DNA of 64,000 nucleotides, from positions 1,240,001 to 1,304,000 of the forward strand of contig JACCLO010000011.1 in assembly GCA_029448655.1 (NCBI GenBank), in the 5' to 3' direction. Shown here one piece after another: positions 32,255-43,484 of this stretch. Numbering within the stretch: position 1 is the first letter of the stretch; each line of letters starts with the position of its first letter. Source of the DNA: Wolfiporia cocos. Its lineage: Eukaryota; Basidiomycota; Agaricomycetes; Polyporales; Phaeolaceae. The position numbers and the translations under genes were made by a program. Under the pieces are notes generated by a model. It saw only the letters and a program-made list of their open reading frames with translations. It was not told the origin of the DNA and ran no database searches.

Positions 32255-35249
32255 TCATGGTTTTGGTGATTCGCAGGCGATACACTGTCACGCGCTGGAC
32301 TTATTCCGGACCATGCAGATAGAACATTCCCATTCAGATGTCGCAGACGGCGGTGCCAGACCAGCGGCAGCCCAGTTAAATCTGGGGACTGGCAGTGACG
32401 GTGACAGAGCAGAGGGGGCGGGTGGCGGAGCAGAGGGAGCAGACGACAGAGAGGAAGATGATGGGGAAGGAGATGTCAGGGATGGACCATTCGGCCGTGG
32501 AGCCTCGCAGATGGTACACTTGACAGCCAAGTCGGGGCTCCAGAGCTGACAGAGTCCACAGATCCATTCAGGCTGTTTACCGAGAGAGACAGCAGAAGTC
32601 AACAGAGATGATGCCACGTGCTTCACGAAATCGTAGGCCGGGAGCGTATGAACCGGGACAGAAGAAGCGAATTGCCATGCCTTCGTGAGGCGAGCACCAG
32701 CATCGGGAGAAGGGGCCACACGCGCCGAGAATCTATACCTAGGAAGCGCCTCGAGCGGGACCAAAGCCGCACATTCTAAAGCCTTCGAGTTCATAACAGT
32801 TTCTTGTTCACCTTGGTGACCAGAAGTTGACACATAAGACATGACTGCGTCGCGAGTGAGGGTGGCGGGAGCATGCACTGGGGTTAAGGGATGCTCCTGG
32901 CAGACCAGGTGCGCCTTTGTGGGAGCGTGCGCATTTGCGGGATGCTCCTCGGCGCTGACGGGGACCATAGAGGCAGAGGGGCAAGAGCGTGCACTAGTGG
33001 GGGATACTCTTGAGAGGGGATCAATTCCGCAAGTTGGGGGACGGGAGCATGCACCATCATTGAATCATGCTCCTGGCGTGAATCGGTCTCCTCCTCGCTG
33101 TCTTGGTCAATGGTGAAGCTGGTCCGCAATTTGCTGGGCTCGCGGGGCACGTACGAGCTGTGCGTGAATGATCGGCCAACATGAGAACTTGAAGAACTGT
33201 TGATGACGGGGGAAGGCAGAAGGGGGGTGACGGCTGGGCCCAGGACGGGGGTGGGTGTATGTGTAGATACTGGTGGTGAGGTGGGGGTGCTTGGCCGTGA
33301 CGGGTGCTCTACAACTTCCATGGGCTTCGTAACCGGTGCTGACAGTGCGTCGTCCATATCGACGTCGGTGACTTCTGGTGACGGCAAACTATCCGAGTGT
33401 CCATTTGGCGTTGAGCCGATTCTCCTCTTCTTCGGCTGAGAACCTTCATCATCGGCATCCTCTCCATTGTCACTGTCATCCAAATGACGCCGTGTTGACC
33501 ACCTTGACTTCTGACGAGAATTCGTGGCTGGGTTCAGAAACTTCGTGTTTGGATTGGGACAAGACCGTTTTGCTCCCTGCGAATATGTGAGCTCGTACGC
33601 ACGATACAGTATTGATAACTTACCGTCAGGGCGGTCGCTTTGATGATCCTCTGCTCCGTAAGTCGTGGCTGTGACTGTTTCGCCCTTACTTCAAGATCCT
33701 TCATCTGCTGCCAAGTCCTTTTGAGTGAACGGAGCGAATCGATGTCGTCAACGTCGGGTGTCCGAGCACCTTCCCAATCATATGGGTTGTTGACATCAGG
33801 CTCCTCGACTGATCCCATTACTTGGTTGACAATATTGATGAAGGCCATGGTTGAATACAGAGGCATCTCAGGGCTTGGTGGGGAGTTAGGAGGCGGGCGC
33901 TCCGGAGGACTCAATACCTCACGTCCAGAGACAATCGGCACAGCATCAGGCAGGGGTTGTGAGGGGTCCAGAAGCGATGTAGGTGCAGCGTCATTGTGAA
34001 TAGCAACAGCAGAGGCGTCAGGCACGGATTCATTCTGAGCAGCGACGTGAGAGGCGGCACCGAAACAGTCTTTTTGTATAGCAGCAGCATCTGGCATGAG
34101 GGCTTTAATATTTGCCGTGGCGTTCTTGAACCATTCAATTTCGGCCAAAGCGGCAGCGCAGGCTGCCAGGAATTCCAGAGTTGGCACAAGAGGTGTGACA
34201 GATTGGTCATCGCCTGCATTTTGAGTCGCCTCAATAGCTGCATCATTGGCGAGTCTCTGTTCCTGAATCCACTCAGGTTCAGGCTCTTTGAAGAGGGTCA
34301 GCAAATGCCACAACTCCAATTGCAGTACTTACCGCGTTCCACCTCTCACATAAGACCCTTACATTCCATCACATCCAGATCATCGTTACCTCGGCCGCGC
34401 AAGTACGCTTCCACATACGGAGTCGATTTCCCGTGAGCCTTCAGTTGATGCAAGAGCGTAACCGCGGGATACCGCCACTGCAGCCAGTATTCGAACTCAT
34501 CTTGAGGACAATCCTGGCTATTGGGATGTGGGAGAAACTCCGGAGCCGGGGGGAGAAGTTCGTATTCGTAGGGAGTTATTTCCATCTGATCCGGTACTGG
34601 CCGAGGCTGGGTAGCCAGGAAGTTGTAGAAAGGGCAGGCAGGGCGGTGGTGGCGGCGCGGTGCAGGTTGTTCCACAAGTTCGAGTTCCGGCTGAGGGACG
34701 TCTTCCATAATAGGCTCGAGCGCAGTGTCGGTGAGTTGTTCCAGGGCGGATGCAGACTGTTCAGGGATGTTCACGTATTCTCCAGGGACGGCAATGGTAG
34801 GCAATTCCAGACTAGTGCCAGTGAGCTGGGACGACGCATGTCAGTACGAGATGTAGCTTGTGCGGACATGCGGGATATGGGCAGAGGTGAGAACAACATA
34901 TTTTGCCTCCAGACCACGCAAATGGGCCGAAAGCGACACAAAAAGGTAGAAGAAATGCTCACCTGGTGACCACGCTCAACCAGTTTCCAAGCAGCCTCCA
35001 CATATCCTGCAGCCGGCGTATAATCCCTGCCCGTAATAATCTCCTTTCCCCACGAGAAGAATGCAGCTAGGCGTCAGAAAATACGGGTCGAGGTAGGGAT
35101 TTCCTGCTACTTTGAATTAGCCACATTCCAAAATCAAAAATACAAAACACGTCGCTCACTTCGTAATCGGGGCGTTTCTCCGGCCGAGATTGGGGTAGGA
35201 CGTTGTATCTGTGTGACCCACGCGTATCCGTACGCATTGGTCCGCTCAT
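32255..35249 (-). pseudogene. Multi-exon gene ending in RanBP2-type zinc fingers, with a stop in the last finger
   Basis: The chosen start is ATG at 35249 (MSGPMRTDTRG). Exon pieces follow at about 35060-34960, 34830-34368, 34319-33624 and 33576-32255; the intron 33577-33623 (GTAAGT...GCAG) is clear. The protein is rich in Pro, Ser and Thr with an acidic and KKRR stretch near 33440. It ends in two W-x-C-x2-C...N-x6-C-x2-C fingers (32395-32365 and 32325-32270) and a natural TGA at 32255-32257. The second finger contains an in-frame TGA (32288-32290) where CGA would restore spacing. A frame change near 32970 can be explained by a 53-bp GT-AG intron (GTATCC...GTCAG). RanBP2 fingers suggest a nucleoporin-like protein, but I cannot confirm this. 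Confidence 0.55.
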
Positions 35250-35672
35250 TGTGGGATGTGTGGCTTCGCTTTTGGTACGCTGTTTCAGTGATCTGCGGTA
35301 ATGATTCAGAAGAAGAATCAATAGGATCTGCTGCTGCTTCTGTCAGATCAACAGGTGCGGGCCGTGTATAAGCTTATGATATTTATAGATACTCTGCTTG
35401 TTATCAAAGTCGCTATAGCTGAGTCAGAAGATAACCTCGTTCCTTTCATAAGTCATAAGTCGTAAGTCGTTGAGGCCATAAGTTCGAATACCTGTGTGAG
35501 CATCATTGTGTGAGCGTCATTTACTAACAAACTGTCTAATGTCGTCGACAAGAAAGTGTAGAAACCAGATAATAGCAGGTAATTGCCTTTTTATTCACTG
35601 TTTTCAATCCAGGTAAGTATGATGTGCTCATAAGTGTGGGAAAGTGATTCCAAATGAAGCGTTACAGTTGTA
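35250..35672. other. Upstream region of the zinc-finger gene
   Basis: No coding sequence is seen. It should hold the promoter of the minus-strand gene. A short tandem motif (CATAAGTCRTAAGTCGT) occurs at about 35450-35468. Confidence 0.3.
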
Positions 35673-35677
35673 ATCGG

Positions 35678-38157
35678 TGTCACAGATTTACGTCTGTGAC
35701 ATGGCCCTGCAATTGTTTTGATTTTACAGGGTTTTCTGGCCTTTGTGCGGCCCCTGGATCTTACGGTAGCACCTCCGCGTTCCTCCCTCTTACGTTAGAT
35801 GCCTGACCCAGTAGATAAGATAAGATAACAATGTACGGCGCTAGGGGTAGCGCGCATCCACCACATGACGGTCACATATGTACGTGCTTCGTTACGGTTG
35901 TTACCTATCATGTGGACCTTTAGGTACGGCGCACAGACCGCGCCTTTAGGGCAAGCCGCTTTGTATTAGGTAGCGACTCAGCATGTATATAACGTACGAC
36001 GAGATGAGGCTTACCCTCATCTCTAAGATTCTCGGCAATGGGTTTAAGGCCCCTCCCTTGACCATGGCTCCCTGCGTGCGGCCTTGCTGAGACGCCTCCA
36101 ACATGCTCGTCTCCTGACACGGTTCACCCCTTGGGGGGTACCTTCATCCCTCGCTACTATGGTATGGGCGCCGCTGCACGCGCGCGCGCTCCTCTCCTCT
36201 TAGTTACTCTTCAGTCGCGCCCTAGATACCTCCATTGATCATCTGACCCAGTAGGCGAGCGCTCGTCAGGCAGCGCGCGTGCCAGGTACGCCACGTGATA
36301 GGTCACCTCCTCGTTACATGTAGTATAACATCACAGTCACTCTTAGTTACATGCGCACAGACCTGTACTTTAGGGCGACTAGTTCTACTGTCATCACATG
36401 TATATAGGTAGCAGCGGATGGGGCTTATTCCCCATCCTTCAGATTCTCGTCAATAGGTGTAACAACCTCTTTCTTACTATTGCTGTGATGCCTGCTGGCC
36501 CGGGGCCCACATCTCTGCGTCCTTGTCTGTGAGTCGCCGTCGCTACCTCGACGCACGTCAGGGAATGTGCAGTCATCCCATGCGCCTCTACGTTCAGCGC
36601 TGGTGCGGTGTCTTGCAGGCTCGACTGACGTCGAGTATGGTTCCCCCTGAGCCCAGGGGTAGCACAGACGTAAGTCTGTGACATAATCTGAAGGATATCT
36701 TACCTCCCCTCCGGCGCCACCTGCGCTGGGGCCGAGGGTTCTCCACTTGCAGGTTGCCATGGCAGCGTGGCGGGGCAGCCGTCGGTAGAAGCGCCGGCGG
36801 TCCGTAGCCTTACGAGCCCCCACGAAACGCTACACCAGGCAAAGCAACCGCAAGGAGTGAGTAATCAAGTCCGCCCCCTTATGAACTCAAGGTAGCGGGG
36901 TCAACAAGAGATAAGCCGCGTTCAGGGCCCGCCATCCATCCTGCAAAGGAATGCGATGTGTGGAGGCACAGTGCACTCTCGCCATCACCCCTGGGCGGCA
37001 GGTTGTCACCTCAAGCATCTTGACCTTGTGGGTATGCGAAGGGTCCCGCAAGGGTACCCAACCCCACGCCGACGGTCTCGAAGATGAAGAAGGTTCCACA
37101 CCGACTATCGAATACCAACGAGCGACCCACATACCCTGAGGTCGGTGGGCCACGCGTAGCTATGTCGGCGCAAGTCATGAACTTTGACATGTACCAATAC
37201 GCTCACCGCTGGCGCGCCTCGCCAACTCACGTCTGGGATGTAAGGAAACAGGGGTGGCGGCTCCCAATGTTCCCTGCAGGCTAGCTCACTTCGCTCCACC
37301 ACCGGCGGACGGACCGTGCTCCTGGGTGCTCCCCACCTTCCGCGAAGAAAGGATGGGCCTCGAGTCAAACAAGCAACCAAGGTAGCGAGCGTCGTAGGAT
37401 TCAAGGTAGAACGTCGGGACGACTTTTTTCGAAGGGGGGGGTAATGACACGGTTCACCCCTTGGGGGGTACCTTCATCCCTCGCTACTATGGTATGGGCG
37501 CCGCTGCACGCGCGCGCGCTCCTCTCCTCTTAGTTACTCTTCAGTCGCGCCCTAGATACCTCCATTGATCATCTGACCCAGTAGGCGAGCGCTCGTCAGG
37601 CAGCGCGCGTGCCAGGTACGCCACGTGATAGGTCACCTCCTCGTTACATGTAGTATAACATCACAGTCACTCTTAGTTACATGCGCACAGACCTGTACTT
37701 TAGGGCGACTAGTTCTACTGTCATCACATGTATATAGGTAGCAGCGGATGGGGCTTATTCCCCATCCTTCAGATTCTCGTCAATAGGTGTAACAACCTCT
37801 TTCTTACTATTGCTGTGATGCCTGCTGGCCCGGGGCCCACATCTCTGCGTCCTTGTCTGTGAGTCGCCGTCGCTACCTCGACGCACGTCAGGGAATGTGC
37901 AGTCATCCCATGCGCCTCTACGTTCAGCGCTGGTGCGGTGTCTTGCAGGCTCGACTGACGTCGAGTATGGTTCCCCCTGAGCCCAGGGGTAGCACAGACG
38001 TAAGTCTGTGACATCTCCCTCCAAGTTAGCTAGTCTGGTAGCGACGCCCTTACCTCTGGACTCGCTGCCTTACGTCCGCTAGCCTCTGGAGACATGGAGT
38101 TAGAGTATTAGGGGATTCCCCGCTTACGCGGTCCCACAGCCTGGCAAGTCTGTGTCA
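35678..38157 (+). mobile_element. Solo LTR, family E, carrying a complete element
   Basis: It starts TGTCACAGAT and ends GTCTGTGTCA, flanked by the perfect repeat ATCGG (35673-35677 and 38158-38162). The LTR proper is 35678-36114 plus 38019-38157, about 576 bp. TATA (CATGTATATAACG) lies near 35985 with CTCATCTCTAAGATT downstream. Confidence 0.9.
36115..38013 (+). mobile_element. Complete non-autonomous LTR element, 1,899 bp
   Basis: Two LTRs (36115-36683 and 37445-38013, 569 bp each, identical as far as I read them) flank 761 bp of internal DNA. TSD TCTCC lies at 36110-36114 and 38014-38018. The primer-binding site AATCTGAAGGAT (36685-36696) is complementary to ATCCTTCAGATT (36434-36445), which begins 33 bp after TATATAG (36401). 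A polypurine tract (GAAGGGGGGGG) lies at about 37431-37441. The internal region encodes no gag or pol; its sequence recurs in reverse in the element at 50836-52709. Such elements depend on another element's proteins. The equal LTRs suggest recent insertion. Confidence 0.92.
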
Positions 38158-38162
38158 ATCGG

Positions 38163-38550
38163 CAGTGTCAGACATAAGGTCATTCCAATTCAAGAGTTGA
38201 CTACAACACTAGTAGATGATTGTAACTCATTAAAACGCTCCATAGCAATTGCAATGGGCTTGCAATTGCAGGCCGCGACCCTGCCTCCCAGTGATTGGAA
38301 CACCTTCAGCAATCACCTGACCTCAATTGGAAGTGCTGCGTGCGTGTTACAACTTGTTTACAATTGATTGTATTTAGTTGCAATCTATATTGATTATGTG
38401 TTCATTACTACTAGTTGCAACGCGTTGCAACGCACGCTCGGTTTTCCTGACAACATCCACCCTATCAGAATCCACCAGACATTCTGGCAGTGTGCTATGT
38501 CTTCGATTCTTGATCTCCACTCGGATGCTTCCAAGTGGCACGTGCACTGC

Positions 38551-38604
<54 letters not shown>

Positions 38605-38935
38605 CATTTATATATTGTACCCCGCAGTCAGTAAACTATGTACATGTGCAGCAGCTAATGAGAGCCACAGTGGAAGTAAAAAGTTCCGTAGGTATAGAGT
38701 TTTATGATTCACATTGATGATGTATCATAAAAACAATGGTGGTGCAATAGGGGCAGTCCTGTTAGGGCCGGGCCAGTGGGCCAGTGTGTCAGTCAGGTAT
38801 GGCTTTGTGACAAGACCACCCAAGGCCCTCAGAGCTAACTGGGGTGAGGCAGGCAGAACACCAAGTTCAGAATGGAGTCTGAACCCAACACTCAACCCCC
38901 TATATATATTAGCGTAGTGCGTGTACATGTTATGG
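38163..38935. other. No gene; contains a GA microsatellite
   Basis: A (GA)n run of about 48 bp lies at 38554-38602 and creates false Arg-Glu ORFs. A direct repeat GCAATTGCAATGGGCTTGCAATTGC occurs near 38250-38272. Otherwise the sequence looks unique. Confidence 0.5.
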
Positions 38936-39981
38936 TGACACAGTACTTACTTATATGTCTTGAAGCCTTAGTGGACGTGTAACAAAGGTTATAAGCAGAG
39001 GTAAAGAGCTACTAGCTTTGGGGGCTAATAGCAGTAGTCAATATGTGAACTTGTCTGAGTCCTAAAGTGTTACGGTCTGTGCAGGGACTAACGAATATCT
39101 TTTACTGACGCCTCACTGAAGGAAGGGACTTAGTGTTCAACCACTTTATCATGCACCTTATTCTAGGGCCCCCCACTCAACCGGTGACCCTCTTTTCATG
39201 TACAACAACCCTATGCCCATAGTCTTGTGATGTATCAGGTTCTATTTGATATCATGTGTTTAACCACAGAGTTCTTATGTTTCAGCTCTTGTTGTGCTCA
39301 ACCACAACACTTCAGATTTGTTATCTTGGCACACTAGCCTTATGGACTTAATGGTAGTAGTACCAAGGACACTATGACCCTGGTTATAGGATCGTAGTAT
39401 ATAACCTGATGTAAATACTGGTTGAGTTCCTCAGCTTGACCTTGTTGAATTACAAGGATCTTATACTCATTCTCAAAGGATTAAGCAATTAAGCCTGCAG
39501 CTTGTATATTGACGCTCTGACTCTGCTGAGTCCGACAAGTAGTGCACTACTTGATACACTGAGTAACTCAACTTAGTTAATTCAGCTGAACGGATTTTCG
39601 ATCCATAACATAAAGCGACTCAGAGTACAGTATATAAACATGTCTAGTTAGACACCTAATACCATGGGTAGACCCCTGACACTGGGTATGAGTAATATGC
39701 CGGTTGGGATTTGTCATCGTGCTGATGCGCGATGAGTAAGACCTATGGTAGAGTCTTGTGACGTGAAAGTACGTATCTATGTAGGGTGATAAGATAAGGG
39801 GAATGGTATCAATGATAAGATAAAGATAAGATTGGGGATCGGAATGGGATTGTACATGTGACCAATAAGTAGGTAACGGAACGTGTAAGGTTAGAGCTTA
39901 AGTGAGACAAGTGTGTAGGAATTGTAAAATGTTAGGGAAAAATACAGGAAAATAACTGTTAGGTTAGGAAAATCTGTGACA
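38936..39981 (-). mobile_element. 3' LTR of element M2 (family G), interrupted
   Basis: It starts TGACACAGTA and ends AATCTGTGACA. It lies directly after the M2 dUTPase stop and a minus-strand purine stretch (AACAGCGGGTAA). Its flanks do not match each other, as expected if it is one end of a long element whose 5' LTR is outside the window. The family-C LTR at 39068-39610 interrupts it, leaving about 498 bp. Confidence 0.75.
39068..39610 (+). mobile_element. Solo LTR, family C
   Basis: It starts TGTTACGGTC and ends ATCCATAACA, 543 bp, flanked by the perfect repeat TAAAG (39063-39067 and 39611-39615). It closely matches 59624-60160 and 61773-62308. It inserted into the promoter region of the M2 LTR. 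Confidence 0.92.
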
Positions 39982-40065
39982 TTACCCGCTGTTTAGAATT
40001 CGAATTCAGTGTCCTCAATGAAGAGTAGCTGTGTACTAGAGCCCGTTAAGGGTTAGGTTTTGCTT

Positions 40066-40976
40066 GAACTACCTTCCTGTGCTACCGAAACCTTGACTTC
40101 CTCTTGCTCCTTGTGACTCATATTGCTCGTAAGACTTGAGACTCCCATGTCGTATTTTGGGGTGAAGTTGTTGGTGAACTAGTAGTTGGGCGACTTTGTC
40201 TTTCGCCTTGACTTTGTGTGGTTCTGATCCAAGATTATGGATCATGACTTTTACTTCACCTCTATAATCCCAGTTGATAATTCCTCCAACTACTATAAGA
40301 CTTTTCTTTGCCATGCTGGATCAACTGACAATTTGACCATAGGTCTCATAAGGGAACAGGATTTTTAGTCCTGTATCGATCATTGTTGTCTTTCCTGGAA
40401 GTGTTACAGATTTTACGACGTACGCACTACTGCCCATATGCAAAGGGCAACCGAGTAGTAAGGCCTCAATGTTGAAGACGTTGAGGTACCCAGTCTAGCA
40501 TGCAGAGGAGGTATAGTCTGATGGGACTCCCCCCATAGATAAGAGAACAAGACTGAGATATAAGACCTCAGTCGCAGTAGTATATATACATGATGCTACA
40601 CTAATCCAGGTGCAGCCACCCTAAAGGGGCCCATGCGTTACTGCGCACGATCTGTGGAATGCTTATGTAAGGTATAGCGCTAACTGCTGCAGACTTAACG
40701 TGACGTGTAAGTAGGTGAGTTCACCACTGCGCCACAGTGCTCAGACCTGCCAGGTGACTAGTACAAGGGATCCTGGGTTCGACCCAGGAGGAGGGGAATA
40801 TCTGTGACAGGAAGTAAAGTGACTTCCTTGGAGGCATAGATGTTGTAGCCGGTGGAGTGTGGGGCTCCTTATTCAGGGTATAGAGGTTCATCGTAGTCCT
40901 CAAGGTTTACTTCTACAGCAAACTCTAAGTAGTCGTTGAACTCAATGCTGTCTTCTACAAAGTCACCATATGGGTC
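40066..40976 (-). pseudogene. M2 C-terminal dUTPase, split by an LTR
   Basis: Motif I (HSTGYNIYA) lies upstream of the LTR at 40402-40809. Motifs II (GQIVS*SSMA), III (GIINWDYRGEV), IV (KDKVAQLL) and V (GSQGFGSTG) follow. The TGA in motif II stands where the Arg of the usual PRSS is expected, a CGA to TGA change. The stop codon lies at about 40066. The location after the chromodomain matches the intact element. Confidence 0.85.
40402..40809 (-). mobile_element. Solo LTR, family H
   Basis: It starts TGTTACAGAT and ends ATCTGTGACA, 408 bp, flanked by the perfect repeat GGAAG (40397-40401 and 40810-40814). It matches 31785-32206, including the CCTGGGTTCGACCCAGG hairpin near 40763. Confidence 0.92.
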
Positions 40977-42645
40977 TCATTTCAACCATAGTCTTTGAGC
41001 TTCGAGTTCGCCTTCCTCATAGAGGTTGGCTTGGAGTGGCCAGTCGTCTGGCCATAGGAATTGATCTCCAACTTTCCAGTCAGGATCATTGTCGGGTTTG
41101 GCAACTCGGACATCGTACCATTTAGAGTGGTGTGGGGGGTTTGGTGCTTGATCAAATGATTTTGCCTTGCATTTTTTGAGTATTTCGACTGCACCCGTCA
41201 GGTTCTCCTCTGGTTCCCATGTATCGGATTCCTGAGTATGTCCATGCCAGCAAACTAGGAATTTGGTCTTATGACCTCGTTTCCTATGACTTAGGATATC
41301 TTCTACTTCCCATTCGAGTTCTTCCTCAGGTTCCTTTTCAGGCTGAGGTTCTTCCGTTGTTGGTGAGTGGTATAGGATAAGTTTGGAGACATGAAACACT
41401 GGATGATAGGTGTGGTACTGGCTGTCCATCTTGAGACGATAGGTTACCGGAGATAGTACTTCCACTATCTTGAAAGGTCCGATGTACCTAGGTGCCAGAC
41501 TGCGTTCGGTGTTTTGGTAGTCCTTTGAGTTGATTAGGACTTTGTCTCCTACTTTGAAGGGAGGATTCTTTTTCCCTTCATCTGCGTACCACTTCCACAT
41601 GTATGCTGCTACTTGCATTGCTGCTTTCGCTTGCTCTTGCGCTTGCCAGCACTGTCCTGCAATGTCATTGAGATCTGAAGATCCGGTTGGTGGTTCTGAT
41701 GGTCCAGCCCTTGGATGCCTGCTGAGCTCCACATAGAATGGTGAGTTCTTAGTGGTTTCTGATGCTGCATTGTTGTAAGCAAACTCCGCTGTCGGGAGAA
41801 GCTGACTCCAGTTGTCTTTTTCGTAGGAGTTTACGTAGCATCGTATATATTTCTCGAGGATCTGATTGACCCTTTCAGTTTGCCCGTCCATTTATGGATG
41901 ATAGGCCGTCGACATAGAGTGTTCGACCTTAAGGAATTTACAAAACTCCTTGAATAGCTCTGACGAGTATTGCACTCCCCTGTCCGTGATGATCTGTTTT
42001 GGTAGACCATGTAACAGATAGAACCTAGTGTAAAGTATTTCCACTAGATCCTTTGTTCCGAGCTTAGAGTTAATGGAGTAGAAGTGTGCTCGCTTCGTGA
42101 GCCGGTCCACTATTACCATGATTGAATCATAGGTAATACGGTTGTGCACTGATTTGGGCAGATACATGATGAAGTCGGTTGTGACTACATCCCAGGGGCC
42201 TTCTGGAACCGGGTTCGGTTGGAGTAAGCTGTGTGGCTTCTCTGGTCGGTTCTTCATTCTCTGACATACGTCACATTGCTGGATGTATTTCTTGACATCG
42301 GTGGTGAGATTTGGCCACCAATAGGTCCGTGTGATGAGTTCATATGTTTTCCAACGTCCATAATGCCCTGCAGTAGGGTGGTTGTGATGCATTGATAGCA
42401 CCTGGTCATGTAGAATTCTGATGTCGGGTACGTAAATCTTTCCTTGGTGGAGGAGAAGTCCGTTCTCGAAGTTCCATTTCTGGAGATCCTTCTTGAATTC
42501 CCTAGGGCCTGATGAGAGTAGGTCCTTGTAACCCTTGGTTACCTTGTTATCGCATAGTGCTAGGCAGATGTTCTCTAGGAGGGACATCTCTTGTTGTTGA
42601 TGTGTCATTGACTGATGAGAGGCCTCGACTGCTCAGATGGAAAAT
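40977..42645 (-). pseudogene. M2 integrase and chromodomain
   Basis: The zinc-binding region (HHNHPTAGHYGRW...C-x2-C, near 42380-42250) is followed by the catalytic core (TTDFI, ITDRGVQYSS, and an E in GQTERVNQ near 41880). The C-terminal part includes RYIGPFKIVE and a chromodomain with WEVEDIL (near 41310). A TAA replaces the Gln of the usual YHPQ/MDGQTE motif at about 41893, again explained by C to T. The ORFs on either side are otherwise open for 304 and 238 codons, so decay is moderate. Confidence 0.88.
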
Positions 42646-43161
42646 TGTCACGAACTTTCGCGACTTTATCTTTAATGCATTACCGGGGGTCGAACTCACG
42701 ACCTAGGGACTTGCCGAATAGACACGTGCCCTTACTGGCGCGTATCTACCAAGTAGCTAGCGCGTGCGGCTACCTTCTTTTACATAAGTATATCACATGA
42801 CTCAAGTAGTAAGCGTTCACGTTACTTACACTTAGGCGCGTGCGCACAGGCCACGTCGCTTTAGGGCAAGGTTAGTACCTAAGTACTAGAGCGCTACTCT
42901 CATGTATATATACCGAAGAGTCTGAGGCGTACTCCTCAGACTCATCAATTTGGCATTGGCCTTAGGGCCGCCTTTACTCCATGCCTCGCTGTGCTGTCTG
43001 ATTACTCGCTAGTCTGGGAGACCCTCGACTTCGCTGTAGTACCTGTCGGCTACCCCTCGTATAGCATCTTGGGGACCGCCTTGTATCTGAAAGGCGTTAG
43101 TAGGGGGAGTAGGACTTAGTGGGCGGGCGTTGGTTGAGGTATGACCCAGAGTATTGGGTCA
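42646..43161 (+). mobile_element. Solo LTR, family B
   Basis: It starts TGTCACGAAC and ends TATTGGGTCA, 516 bp, flanked by the perfect repeat AAAAT (42641-42645 and 43162-43166). It is the best-kept family-B copy, with TATA (CATGTATATATACC, near 42905), GAGTCTGAGG...CCTCAGACTC hairpin, and a minus-strand B-box-like GAGTTCGACCCCC in its first 60 bp. Confidence 0.92.
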
Positions 43162-43484
43162 AAAATTCCATAGTGAAAGATTCTGGTTGTAGAAGAATCT
43201 GATCCCTGTTGTTGAGTTCCACCCCCTCTTCATGATCTGGATGCCTGGACAGAGGATCTGCCATAAGCACTGTTTTGTCTGGTTTGTGATACAACTTGAA
43301 GTTGAATCAGGTGAGGTATAAGGCCCATCTTTCCTGTTGCCATGTGAGTTTTTGCACCATTTTGAAATAGGTCAGGTTTGCGTGGTCTGTCCATATTTCA
43401 AATTCCAGCTTGTGACCCTCGAGATAATGCCGCCATTCTTTGAGTGCTCAAATGATGGCTAGGAGTTCCTTGTCATATATCTCG
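43162..43484 (-). pseudogene. M2 RNase H, C-terminal part
   Basis: The minus strand reads KELLAI, EEWRHYLEGHK, TDHANLTYF-like and YHKPDKTVLMADPLSRHPDHEEG, the same order as the RNase H to integrase junction of the intact element near 53400-53650. The N-terminal part lies beyond the big nest, at 57906-58178. Confidence 0.85.

Noticed and set aside
36425..38024. The same 80-90 aa ORF appearing twice
   Set aside because: It lies in the two LTRs of the non-autonomous element, extends into different flanks and has no family features.
38374..38717. ORFs with Arg-Glu or Ser-Leu runs
   Set aside because: They are translations of a GA dinucleotide microsatellite.
38936..39981. Solo LTR in unique DNA
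   Set aside because: The flanks do not match, and the minus-strand M2 pol ends right beside it after a purine-rich stretch, so it is better read as the M2 3' LTR.
40069..40314. A cellular dUTPase gene
   Set aside because: It is contiguous with the M2 integrase and chromodomain and has the same placement as in the intact element, so it is the C-terminal domain of pol.
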